A program made the position numbers and the translations under genes. Of a DNA stretch of 64,000 nucleotides, positions 31,145-42,339 are shown one piece after another (position 1 is the stretch's first letter; each line of letters begins with the position of its first letter). Origin of the DNA: Torymus aiolomorphi (Eukaryota > Arthropoda > Insecta > Hymenoptera > Torymidae); contig CM070874.1 of the NCBI GenBank assembly GCA_036365515.1, positions 248,369,430 to 248,433,429 on the forward strand. Direction: 5' to 3'. The notes under the pieces were generated by a model. That model saw only the letters and a program-made list of their open reading frames with translations. It was not told where the DNA came from and made no database searches.

Positions 31145-31432
31145 TCCGCGCATGCGCAGAATCCGAAAATTAAAATTGGAAAATCGCTATCGCGAATTCG
31201 TTTGCTCGTCCCACGGGAAGGTGGGCACATCCACTAATTTCGGTTTTGCGCATGCGCAAAGGGTCGAAAATTTGAATTTTTGTTTTTTCACGCGGAATCG
31301 TTTGCGCATGCGCCGGTGGTGTTAATCCACATAGTGATTTTAGTACTGCGCATGCGCAGCGCGCGGAAATCGGAAATTTCAGTTTGACCGGGTATCGTTT
31401 GCGCCGGCAAACAATTACGCTTGCGCATCACG
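31145..31432 (+). repeat. ~100-bp degenerate tandem repeats with GCGCATGCGC palindromes
   Basis: GCGCATGCGC occurs at about 31148, 31248, 31305 and 31348. The copies at 31148, 31248 and 31348 are 100 bp apart and begin three diverged repeat units that also share AAAWTT and ATCGTTTGC-type words. The palindrome equals the core of the NRF-1/Ewg binding site (YGCGCAYGCGCR). It lies in the untranslated leader of Gypsy-B, 300-500 bp before gag. Confidence 0.75.
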
Positions 31433-31667
31433 CAGAAAGCAACATAACCTCCAGGCAAGGCGGTAAACGCGATTTTACCTCGGTCTAGCGAAAAGACCAA
31501 ACCAACAGTTGGGAGTTCGTACCAATTGAGCCAGTGGTAATCCAGTAGGTACCTTGTGAAGGATACCACTGGCCTTGCGAAAGCACTCTCGAGTTTCGGG
31601 TAATCAAATTAGAATCCCCTTGCACATACACATGTAGCGAACGATGTACTACGATATACAAGCAGCC

Positions 31668-32258
31668 ATGGAGGAGTAGGTGCTGTCGATCTCTCCGAGT
31701 GAGACCGAAAGTTACCTAGCCGACCTGCAGCTGAAGCGGCAGGGAGTCATGCTCCTAAGGGCATACAGGCTAAGCCAATGTGTGCTGGGAAGCTACATAC
31801 CTCAGGATTTAGAGCAGCCTGAGGGGCCGGGCGATATAATCGCCCGGAGGATGGCGTTAAGAGAAAACCTCTTACGCAAAATCCTCTCAGAAGATGACGG
31901 CTCCTTTATGGAAACATCCAGCTGGGAAGTACACCCACTGGAAGTCATGCTCAAGAGCGAGCAAGTATTGCAAATACTGCATAGGACGACGGCGGAGGCC
32001 GTGCCCGACACTCAGCACACACGACACCCAGACGCCACAGCTAGTAACTTGGACAACGAAGACCCGCAACAGGCAAAGGAGCAACGCAACACGACGCAAC
32101 AAACCCGGCGGCACCAGAGCGACGAAGATGAAGAAAATAGCGACGAACAGCTAGCGCAGCCAGGAGAGATGCTTCGCCTCCTGGCAAAGGACGGCTCCGA
32201 GTTCTGCATTCCTCGGGAAGTCGGCTCGCTATTAGCGGAACTAATAGCTGGGTTCTAA
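31668..32258 (+). pseudogene. Gypsy-B gag N-terminal part, nonsense codon 4
   Basis: ATG at 31668-31670 sits in a good insect start context (GCAGCCATGG) but codon 4 is TAG (31677-31679). The frame is then open to 32258. The protein is mainly helical (ESYLADLQLKRQGVMLLRAY, then RRMALRENLLRKIL), followed by a low-complexity Gln/Thr/Glu-rich linker and the segment GSEFCIPREVGSLLAELIAG. This resembles the matrix-like N-terminus of large Gypsy gag proteins. Apart from the stop, no indel is visible until 32258, where the frame ends before the capsid begins at about 32383 in another frame. Confidence 0.6.
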
Positions 32259-32382
32259 TTAGGTCACTGGAGGATCTGGTTATGAACCAACAGCGACACG
32301 CCGCTTCCAGCACACAAATTGCGGAACCCCGACCAGGCATGATGGTCAAGCTGGTTTACAAGGAGTAAACACAGCGTAGGTT

Positions 32383-32801
32383 GTGGGTGACCGCCGAGGT
32401 TTGGCGAGAGGCTCGAGCTGGCCGACATATGGCGCGCCAGGCGCGACGGGGAACTTCTCGAGGTCGAGTATGTTCCACTCGCGAGATATAGGCCAAATCG
32501 TTAGGAAATGTCAAATTCGATTCTCTGGTGCTAAGAGCCAGAGTATCGACGTATTCCTGGCGAGGCTTGAGGACTGTCAAGTCCTGGTAAACCTCTCCGA
32601 AGAAGAGGTGCTGTCGTCGCTGTCAGAGTTGTTCACTGACACGGGGGCCACGTGGTACCGTAACGAGAAAGAGAAATGGACCACGTGGCAAGATTTCGTG
32701 ACTGCAGCGAAACGCTGGTACGGGACGACAAAGAGGTACCAGCAGCGGTTGATAGCAGTGGCTAACAACCGCACCCAAGGGGCAGACGAGGCTGTAACGT
32801 C
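32383..32801 (+). pseudogene. Gypsy-B gag capsid, N-terminal half
   Basis: IRFSGAKSQSIDVFLARLED, LSSLSELFTDTGATWYRNEK and TWQDFVTAAKRWYG form the usual retrotransposon capsid N-terminal domain, ending NRTQGADEAV at the start of the C-terminal domain. There the coding sequence is interrupted at 32797-32801 by a 2.3-kb insertion and resumes at 35125. In the family this protein assembles the particle shell. Confidence 0.85.
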
Positions 32802-33519
32802 TGATGGTCTTCTCGACCACCTACATTGAATCCTCTTAACATCTGCTTAAAAAAAAAAAAAGGGAAAATATATCTTTCTTCCAAACAGTCCAGAAGAATT
32901 CTCGTATTCGAAACATTGGTCCGCACAAAGTAACGGTCAGATTTTATGTCATGCAGATGCAAGACACTGCATTCCGATCCTTTCCCACGAAATAAGATAA
33001 AAAAAAAACAGAATACCATGCAAGTGGAAACTTTCATCAAGAGCGAAAGCATTTCCTCCTATGTGAAAAAAAAGGGAAAGATTTTACGACCTTACCCCGA
33101 AAGGCAGGCCACCCGAGCTGTGCACATTCGCGCCTACGCGTCGCCGAAAAGCCATAAAATTTCGACCGTTACAACTTCCTTCGATTTTACATATAGCTAA
33201 TTTTATTTTTACATTTTAACTTGTAGTTATTAACTTATGTTAATTTAAATTTTTCTGATTACGCTGATCTAAATTTTACGAAAAGAGGCCTGGTAGAAGT
33301 AAAGATAATCAAATAAAACACCTCACAACAACTTCATTTTAGTAATAAATAATAAACAAACTCATAAATAAAATGAAAAATTTGAATATAATGATATTTG
33401 TGTACTTTAATTAAAATCTTTGTAAAACCACGTTACACACTCTTTTACACATACTATTTATAAAAGTTTACTAAAATATATGCATATATATATATATATA
33501 TATATATATTGTTTTAAGA

Positions 33520-33746
33520 TTTATGGAGCCCTTTTATACACATGAGCATACTCGTATTTATGGAGCTCGTTTTCTTTTATGGAGCCCGTTTTCTTTTATG
33601 GAGCCCGGGTCCCATAAAATATTTTTCTCGGGCGTTTATGGAGCCCGATCTAGGGTCTATAACCCCAGGGTCCATTATTTCTTTAGTCACTTGCCATAGG
33701 GATCTCTGGGCTGTAGGTACTAATATACAAGGATGGGCTCCATAAA
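33520..33746. mobile_element. TIR repeat 'TTTATGGAGCCC', copy 2
   Basis: TTTATGGAGCCC (33520-33531) is perfectly inverted at 33735-33746. The core TCTATAACCCCAGGGTCCAT followed by TATTTCTTTAGTCACTTGCC matches copy 1 at 12868-13078. TTTATGGAGCCCG recurs inside four times. It is flanked by TA runs (33486-33509 and 33763-33880). Confidence 0.75.
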
Positions 33747-33758
33747 CGGATGGAGGGA

Positions 33759-34465
<707 letters not shown>

Positions 34466-34903
34466 TGTAACGTCATCTCTGTGAAACGGTCGAAACTACA
34501 GCCGAAAGCTGGGGGATGCTCCTTTCCCCCACGCAGCCAATTAGCCGCGTCAAAGGGCCTTAGGCCCATCCCTATTTTTCCACCCATACATGTACCAGTC
34601 AACTGCCCCCAAAAATCTTTGTAAACTCCCACACGGAGAGTACCCCCAAACCGTACTTGGCGAGGGAGGGAAGAGGGAGAAAACCGAACTAAGCTTTTCC
34701 CTGGTCCCTCCGCCGTTAACCAGTTCCTCGCTACCATCAGAGTTGAACAGACAAGTTCCTCGCCACCATCGGACTCGACCAGCCACCAGCACACCACTTG
34801 TAACCCAGGGAGGGAAACTCTGAATAAACCTAAGTGTAAGTTAAAAAATTGTCTTCGAATTTCATTTCTTCTCTCCAATCTTTTCTCAACTTAGTCTTTC
34901 ACA
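34466..34903 (+). mobile_element. LTR-like fragment (low confidence)
   Basis: TGTAACGTCATC to TCTTTCACA encloses 438 bp with an AATAAA signal at 34823 and a pyrimidine-rich end, the general look of an LTR. An internal short repeat, AGTTCCTCGCYACCATC, occurs at 34723 and 34754. No primer site follows and no target duplication is convincing. Confidence 0.3.
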
Positions 34904-35119
34904 TATACCCACTTCCGAGGAGCGTTCAGATCGTTCTGTGCCGAATGGGCAGAGCTGGAATCGCTTGTCTCCTCAAACATATTAACCTTTTTTTTTGTCC
35001 CTCCCTCCTTCAGTGATAAGTTCAAATAAAACGTTTGTAAGACTTGGCCATCCTTAGCTCTTGGTTTACTCCAGGCTAAAAAGGGCAAAGTGGTTAATAG
35101 TATTGACGGCCTTGACTGG

Positions 35120-35642
35120 ACGTCACAAGGCCGGGAGAGATTATATCACGTGCCTCATCGCGATAGTGAGGAAAATATCGCCGCCTCCCAGCACGGAGCA
35201 GCTCCTGGACCAGCTTCACCGAAACCTACGGCCACAGCTGCAAGCGATGGTCCGAATGTCAGTCTTCAGCACAGTAGAGGAGCTACTGGAGTTGGCAGTG
35301 GACGTTGAGCAAACTTTGGATAATTCGAAGACGTTCCGACCTCCCCCATCGCCAACAGCGTCGCTACTGCCTGAAATGGCGTATAAACCGCCGGCAAACA
35401 CCGACGCGCCACGAAAGCCTAAAGGCGATGCCAAGGAAAGCAAAGTGGCTGCCGCGGTGGTCGAGAAGGACACCAAGCTGGTGGGCTTGGAGGTAATGCT
35501 TCGGCGAGTGCTGAGCGAGAGTCTTTCCGGCCGGCGAGGCTCCGGAGGAGAGCGCTCCGGGCGAAATACGCCCTCTGGACCGCGCAGAGGGCGCGGTAAC
35601 CAGCCATCTGGGCGTGGCGGGGCAAGGAGGCCTCAGGAATGA
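35120..35642 (+). pseudogene. Gypsy-B gag, C-terminal capsid and basic tail
   Basis: After the insertion the capsid resumes in the frame RDYITCLIAIVRKISPPPST, QLHRNLRPQLQAMVRMSVFS and VEELLELAVDVEQTL, the expected C-terminal domain. A Pro-rich linker and a Gly/Arg-rich tail (SGRRGSGGERSGR, RRGRGNQPSGRG) end at TGA 35640. The RG-rich tail takes the place where many Gypsy gags have CCHC knuckles and probably binds RNA. I did not find knuckles. Confidence 0.8.
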
Positions 35643-36251
35643 CGCGAAGGCGACGAGCCCGCCGAGCGACTCCGCGCCCTCCGCAAGTCCCGAGGGTAAC
35701 CCCCTCCAAAACGGCCAAGGCCGCCGCTGAGTTGCTACTCATGCGGCCTTATCGGCTATATGGCGTGCTATTGCCCTAACTGCGCGGGAAACGCGAAAGG
35801 GAGCGCGTAAATGGGATCACTACCGCCCTCCTCCGCGAAGAGGTCCCCAAAGCAGATGTTTTGGCCGCGTGCGATAGCCGCCCTGACACGAAAGAGTCCG
35901 CGGCACCCTCGCCAGTTGCGAGCCGAGGAGAGGCCTCGGCGAAGCAACCGACTGACGCAGAGACAAGGTGATGGCTGCGAATTGAGGTCGGCGAGTTTAA
36001 ACTCCGCGCGCTGTTGGATCCGGGAGCATCTACGACGGTGATGAGCTCTTTCGGACTCCAACTAGCGACAGCGCTGGACGGGGAGTTTGTAGCGTCCGAA
36101 AAAAGAGGGGTAAGATTAACGGATGGAAGCCGCAGCTCTTTGCTAGGCCACGTGATGCTGCCCATCACTGTGGCTGGCCTCACTCGCGATATCCGAGTCG
36201 TAGGACGAGGTCCTAGGCAAGCTCCCGCCAGGCCTAGGTTGCGTCAAAGGC
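35643..36251 (+). pseudogene. Gypsy-B protease region
   Basis: After an uncertain stretch (35643-35970) the plus strand carries LLDPGASTTVMSS at about 36011-36050, matching the retropepsin active site (D-[TS]-G-[AS]; here Asp-Pro-Gly-Ala, a form found in several Gypsy lineages). LTDGSRSSLLGHVMLPITVA follows as the flap region, and then IRVVGRG at the expected position of the second strand pair. The frame is lost before RT begins at 36252. The protease normally cuts the polyprotein during particle maturation. Confidence 0.7.
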
Positions 36252-37874
36252 GTGGAGCATGAGATTCACGTAGGAAATGCTCGACCCATTAAACAACACC
36301 ATTATCCAGTATGGGATAAGGTGCAGGAGGAGATGCATCGCCAGGTTTGCGAAATGTTGAACCAAGGCATCATTGAGCCCTCCAAGAGTGGTTGGTCGAG
36401 CCCCGTCGTGATGACGCCGAAGAGCGATGGCACACGGCGATTCTGCAATGACCTGCGAAAGGTGAATGCAGTCACCGAACCCGACGCCTGTCCTCTGCCG
36501 AATATGCAGGATATTCTGCGGAAATTGAGAAAGGCGAAGTTCATTTCCATGCTTGACCTCAAGAGCGCGTATCATCAGGTACCGTTAGCGAAGGAGGCGT
36601 GGCCCATCACTGCTTTCACGGTGCCGGGGCTGGGCCTGTTCCAGTTCCGTCGGATGCGGTACGGACTGACGAACGCGCCGGCTACCTTCCAGCGGCTCAT
36701 TGACCAAGTACTCGGACCCGAGCTGGAGCCTTACGTCTCTGCCTACCTCGACGACATCATCATGGTCGCAGAAACGTTCGTGGAGCATAAGAAGTGCTTG
36801 AAAACGGTGTTGGAAAGGCTCGTCGCCGCTGGACTAACCTGCAACGCAGAAAAATGTGTTTTCTGCAAGCAAGAGGTAGCTTATTTGGGCTTCTTGGTTA
36901 ACCGGGACGGCACGAGGCCGGACCCGGCCAAGATTGAGCCCATCCAGAATTTTCCGCAGCCGTAGAATCTGAGGCAGCTGTGCCGATTCCTGGGTACTTC
37001 ATCGTGGTATAGGAAGTTTATTTCGAAATATGCCACGATCGCCGAGCCACTCACGAGTCTGACAAAGAAGAACCAGAAGTACGTGTGGCTCGAGGAGCAT
37101 CAAAGCTCCTTTGATCTGTTGAAGGCGATGATCATGGCCGCTCCGGTCCTACATCGCCCTGATTCAAATGGCCTTTTCATCGTGCAGACAGATGCGAGCG
37201 ATGTAGGCCTTAGCGCGATGCTGCTACAGGAAGTAGAGACGCAAGAGCGAGTGATCGAGTTCGCGAGCCAGGTGTTAACCTCGGCGGAGCGAAACTACAG
37301 CGTCACGGAAAGGGAGTGCCTTGCGGTTGTCTGGGCGATACAGAAGTTTCGTCTTTCCATCGAAGGCTACTAGTTTAAGATTGTGACAGACCACAGCATT
37401 CTGCGGTGGCTCTGTCAGATGAAAAATCCCACGAGCAGGCTCGCTCGGTGGGCGTTGGAGTTGCAAGGCCACAAGTTTTCGATTGAGCATCGAAAACGCG
37501 CCTTGAACCACGTGGCTGACGCCCTCTCTCTGATGTACGAGAATGAGGAAGGCCTGGAGGTGGCTGCGGTGTCCTGATCAACGGACACCGAGCACAGGTG
37601 GTATCGAGAGTGGAGCGCCAAGGTCCGAGAGCAGCCCAACGATTTTCCAACCTACAATCTCGTCGCGGGCAACCTTTACCGCTATCGACCGAACCCGGAC
37701 GTAGACGCTACCCTCGGCGACGATGAGGATGCCTGGAAGCTGGTAGTACCAGAAGAGCATCGTCTCGAGGTGTTGCAAGAGTGCCATGACGACGCCACCG
37801 CTGGTCATCTCGGACGAGAAAAGACGTTTGCCAGAGTAGCTCTGCGCTACTACTGGCCACGTTACTACGCGGAA
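36252..37874 (+). pseudogene. Gypsy-B pol: RT, RNase H and integrase start, three in-frame stops
   Basis: One frame runs from 36252 to the satellite junction, broken only by TAG at 36963, TAG at 37371 and TGA at 37575. RT: SGWSSPVVMTPKSDGTRRFC, SMLDLKSAYHQVPL, MRYGLTNAPATFQ, catalytic AYLDDIIM (36740-36763) and VAYLGFLVN. RNase H: LFIVQTDASDVGLSAML, NYSVTERECLAVVWA and VTDHSILRWL supply the D-E-D residues. A chromatin-like tether AWKLVVPEEHRLEVL leads into the zinc-binding part (DATAGHLGREKTF, RYYWPRYYAEV). The gene ends at the satellite, so the catalytic integrase core is missing. The absence of indels suggests fairly recent inactivation. Confidence 0.92.
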
Positions 37875-39232
37875 GTATGCCTATTTTTTGAAAGGTCTCG
37901 AAATTTCCTATCTACCCATATTTTTTTCGGCTCAATCGGATATTATTAAGTCGGTTAAAAAAAAATAAAGAAGAATATAGAAAAATCGAAAATAATTTTT
38001 TTTGTTTCTGGGGGTTTGGATATCGGCCGGAAGGAGGCCCATTTTCTGAAATGTCTTGAAATGTTCTATCTATCCATGTTTTTTTTGGCCCGATCGGATA
38101 TTATTAAGTCGGTTAAAAAAAAATAAAGAAAAATATGTAAATATCGAAAATAATTTTTTTTTGCTCTGGGTTTGGATATCTGCCGGAAGTAGGCTCATTT
38201 TCTGAACGGTCTTGAAATGTCCTATCTACCCACATTTTTTTTTTCCAGATGAGATATAGTCGGTTAAAAAAATAAAGAAAAATATGGAAAAATCGAAAAT
38301 AATGTTTTTGGCTCTGGGTTTGGATATCGGCCGGAAGTAGGCCCATTTTCTGAAAAATCTTGAAATTTCCTATCTATCCATATTTTTTTGGCCTGATCGG
38401 ATATTATTAAGTCGGTTAAAAAAAAAAATAAAGAAAATATGGAAATATCGAAAATAATTTTTTTTTGCTCTCGGTTTGGATATCTGCCGGAAGTAGGCTC
38501 ATTTTCTGAAAGGTCTTGAAATTTCCTATCTACCCATATTTTTTTTTTCCAGATGGGATATAGTCGGTTAAAAAAATAATGAAAAATATGGAAAAATCGA
38601 AAATAATGTTTTTTGCTCTGGGTTTGGATATCTGCCGGAAGTAGGCTCATTTTCTCAGAGGTCTTGAAATTTCCTATCTACCCATATTTTTTTTCCAGAT
38701 GGGATATAGTGGGTTAAAAAAATAAAGAAAAATATGGAAAAATCGAAAATAATGTTTTTCGTCGCTCGGTTGGATATCGGTTGTAAGTAGGCCCATTTTC
38801 TGAAAGGCCTTAAGATCTATCGATCCAAATTTTTGTCGCCCCCCCCCCCCCCCCCAATCGGATAATATTAAGTCGGTTAAAAAATATAAAGGAAAATATG
38901 GAAAAATCGATAAGAATTTTTTTCCTCTGGGGGTTGGATATGGGTCGGAGGTGGGCCCATTTTCTGAAAGGTCTTGACATTTTCTATCTACCCATATTTG
39001 TGTCAGCCCGATCGGATAATACTTAGTCGGTTAAATAAATAAAGAATAATATGGAAAAATCGTGGATATTTTTTTACTGCGTTGGGTTTGGATATCCATT
39101 GGAAGTAGTCACGTTTTCTTAAAGGTCTTGAAATCACCTCTCAATCCATATTTTTTTCCGTCGAAACGGATAATATTAAGTCGGTAAGAAAATAAACAAG
39201 AGTATGGAAAAATCATAAATAATTTTTTTCAT
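37868..39232. repeat. ~150-bp satellite, right block, about nine units
   Basis: Nine copies of CATTTTCTGAAAGGTCTTGA-type anchors lie near 37882, 38041, 38197, 38345, 38501, 38649, 38795, 38959 and 39112, i.e. spacings of 146-164 bp. Two variants are mixed: one with GATCGGATATTATTAAGTCG and one with CCAGATGGGATATAGTCGG. A C-run of 17 lies at 38839-38855 in one unit. Confidence 0.95.
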
Positions 39233-40002
39233 CGCTTATACAGAAATTGTACTTTAACATCCTAGAGCTACCACTACAAAATTCAAGAAAAAAAAAATGC
39301 CTGTGTTAGACGATATTTGAAACCTTCGCCGAGTTATATGGTTTTTGAAACCACTCTATTAGTTGGTGGATTTTCGAAGTCTTCGTTGAGTTGGCGGGGT
39401 TTTGAAGCAAACACCGAGTTAGCAGGTTTTTGAAGAAAATGCCGAAGAAATTTCGTAGAAATGCAAGTATTTTATAAATTCAATAAATAGCATATGATAA
39501 TACTTGAATCTTTTTAATTTGCAATTTGATAATTACTACATAACTATTTTAAATATAATTTTCTTGATCATTTTGAATAGTTGTTTTATGGAAAATCAGA
39601 TATGCAGAAAGAATGAAATTTTATATTAAAATCTACATTTAAAAAAATTATTTCATGTAATTTATCAATTCTCTTTGAGAAATCATTCTGCTAAAGCAGT
39701 TAGCAGCGGTTTTTCTTTTGCACCGTTTAGTGTACGATATTTAAAAAGATTGTGTCTTTCTCCCGAGCGATGATTAATTTAATTGTGAATAGTTTGGAAT
39801 AGCTATTTACCGCGCGACGCCCACGAGAGACTAACGTGAAAATGGATAATAGAAATTTGCTTACCCTCGCAGACAGACGATGGAGACAGTGAACACTGCT
39901 ACCTTTATCCTTCCTTCCTGTCCTATAGTTATGATGCGTACTTCACGATTTAAATACCGAAGCCTATTTCGAACGAGAACCCACACTTAGCACCAATTAA
40001 TA
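39233..40002 (-). other. non-coding; short 30-bp-scale repeat, internal part of LTR element C
   Basis: At 39325-39440 GAGTTRGYRGGTTTTTGAA words recur four times at about 30-bp spacing. The rest is AT-rich. The segment next to the LTR (about 39850-40002) should be the 5' leader of LTR element C on the minus strand; no coding part of that element is visible. Confidence 0.45.
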
Positions 40003-40630
40003 TGTTACGTGTGAGACCTATTCGAAGTTGTGTGGATGGGTTCAGATTCTCGGGTAGCTTCAAGTTCACATTTGAAACGATGCAATGCAACGATACTTTA
40101 TTTATGGATTAATCAGAGATATGGTGTCTAACGTTTTTACTATCGCGACACGGTTGACTCGTAATCGTCCTCTCGTGGGTTGCTAGTGCTAAGCTTCCTC
40201 GCTCGTCCTTCTTTACTCGTTGCTGGCTGATCTTCTCTCTCTCTCACTTTCTCTCTGTTCTTCCCGTCTGTCTGACTGTATTTATATAGGTATCGAAGTA
40301 TCCGTGGGTGGGAGCCGATCGGTAACCTTCCGATTGCCAATTGAGCCATCGTGTCAGCTTTTCCATGCTGTGCTAGATGCGCCCGGATTTCGGCATCTCG
40401 TTCTTGAGTCTGGCGTGCTGCTGATTTGCAGAGGTAGTTTAAAGTTCGTCGTCTTACGATTTGCTGACATGCCGTTCGCTCCCGTTCACGCGTCTGGGTT
40501 CTGAGAGCTTCTACTTTTTGCGCTACTGACTAGCATCAGCTATAATTCGAGGTTCGATGTCCTGCGAGCTGCTGATATGCAGCTCGCCTTTGGCTGCGTG
40601 TTTGAGCTCTAGGAGCTTCTATCCGTAACA
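40003..40630 (-). mobile_element. LTR of element C (minus orientation), 628 bp
   Basis: TGTTACG at the left and CGTAACA at the right form a 7-bp inverted end. On the minus strand a TATA box (TATATAAATACAGTCAG, 40287-40271) and an AATAAA signal (about 40102-40097) are in the right order, and a primer-site-like TTGGTGCTAAGTGTGGG follows the LTR end at 39996-39980. So this is a 5' LTR reading leftwards, whose element is otherwise lost. Confidence 0.75.
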
Positions 40631-40639
40631 TTATTTAAA

Positions 40640-41771
40640 AGTAAGCTTTATCACTTAAAAAATAAATAAAAAATTTTAGAAATAAAAGCAAAAGAAAAAA
40701 CAAGATATTAAAGAATAAAGTTAATCAAAATGTAAAAGAAATAATTGCAGCAAAAAGTCGATTATATTATAAAAAAAACCAACATAAAATTTTAGAGTAC
40801 AAGAAATAAAAAAAAAAAATACAATATTCAAACAGGCTTCTTTAGCAAATACTTAAATAAATGAAAACTTAGTACTAGAAAATAATGTTGGTAACTTACA
40901 ATTAGATCTTAGATGTAAGTTTTGCAGTGCAAAACATTATCCTTTTGAACTATCTCGAGACAGAAACTTTTCCACCTGTTGTCATAAAGGGAAAGTAAGT
41001 TTACAAGAAGATCCTATATATCCACGAGAAATTGCAGAATTAGCAATCGATAACACTTTTGTAAGTCAAAATTTTAAACAATGTATTAGATATTATAACA
41101 ATGCCTTCGCCTTTGCCAGTTTTGGAGCTACTTTTGCGAAATTATCTGGTAAAGGCCCTTCTGTCGTACGGATATGTGGAAAAGTTTACCGTAGTATATA
41201 TGCACTGCATCTCAATGAAGAAGATAGACGAAAAGTATGGGCAATTGTACATTCTTGACAATGAAGAAGTAAGTAAAAATCGATCTATTGATAATTTTAA
41301 ATGTTCAATGCCGATAATAAAATAATTAGATATTATAATAAGAAGATTGAATCCTTACGCAGAGGACTACAAGATGATTCATGAAGTAGAAAACCAAGAA
41401 AAGGCATGTTCGATTAAAGACGGAGCTCAACCGGCACTAGTAAAAATGTTAATTATAAGAAATCCAAAAGACAAACATAGATATAATTAAGCTACGTGTA
41501 ATGAAGTAGCTGTTGTTTTTTTGTAGAAAATGGCGAACCACCAATCGAAAGAGATATCTGTACACATTCTAAATTCGATGGGACTATAAATATACCTTGC
41601 ATAAGTTAACACGTTGATCTTATGACGTATCCGCTAATGTACCCTGCAGGTGGTTTTAGAAGGATGCCTAATATCAAATGTCGTAATGGTAAAAATGACA
41701 TTACAGGTCTACAATTTTATTCGTGCAAATTAAGCGTCAGAGATGGTTTTAATCCATTTTTTAATTTAGTA
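40640..41771 (+). pseudogene. Helitron 2 Rep N-terminal region, frameshifted
   Basis: A Lys-rich start (KEIIAAKSRLYY) leads into a frame open from 40857 to 41259 with RCKFCSAKHYPFE, NFSTCCHKGKVSL and RYYNNAFAFASFGATFA, the Cys-rich Helitron N-terminus. RRLNPYAEDYKMIHEVEN (from about 41340) and NEVAVVFVENGEPPIERDIC-like sequence (41495-41560) continue in other frames, then MTYPLMYPAGGFR (41622-41660). Several stops and frame changes are present. Family function is as for Helitron 1 Rep. It ends where the MITE begins. Confidence 0.8.
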
Positions 41772-41772
41772 T

Positions 41773-42286
41773 ATATGAGGCGTTTCACGTTAACTGTCCC
41801 AGCTAATCCTGCTATTTCTAACTCATGTTTATGATACTAAAAAGTACTTAAAAAAATTGTTTGATAAACGTTTTCTACGTATTTTTTCCTCAGCTTTCCA
41901 ATGATGTAGGTAGTTTTTTCAAAATTTTCCATTTTCATCTTCAAAAACTCTATCGCATTCTATTTCTCGCACAAAACATCTCAGGCACTCTTTGGAAAAT
42001 ATCCTTTCCTACGTAAAAAATGCTCAGCTTTCGATCTAGGGGGTAAAAAAAAATATTAAAAATACACTTTTTGAGATATAACATGTTTTGTACTTTTTGA
42101 AGGTGAAAATGGAAAATTTCGGAAAAACTGTTTACGTCATTGGAAAGCTGAGGAAAAAATACGTCGCAAATGCTTATCAAACAATTTTTTTAAGTACATT
42201 TTAGTATCATAAACGTGAGTTAGAAATAGCACGATTTGGGGCTCGCGCGCCGCGCGCTGGGACAGTTGACGTGAAACGCCTCATAT
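41773..42286. mobile_element. MITE-A, copy 1 (hairpin MITE)
   Basis: ATATGAGGCGTTTCACGT (41773-41790) is perfectly inverted at 42269-42286, and the inner arms fold further (CCTCAGCTTTCCAATGA near 41889 against its complement near 42140). The same ends bound 56040-56937. No coding capacity. It sits in the Rep gene of Helitron 2. Confidence 0.9.
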
Positions 42287-42339
42287 GTATATTATATGTA
42301 TCATTCAATATTTTTAGATCATTTGGTAGATAATTGTAT
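42287..42339 (+). other. Helitron 2 Rep remnant between MITE and LINE
   Basis: A very short piece reading HSIFLDHLVDNC may continue Rep where Helitron 1 has QQYIIHAY. Too short to be certain. Confidence 0.25.
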
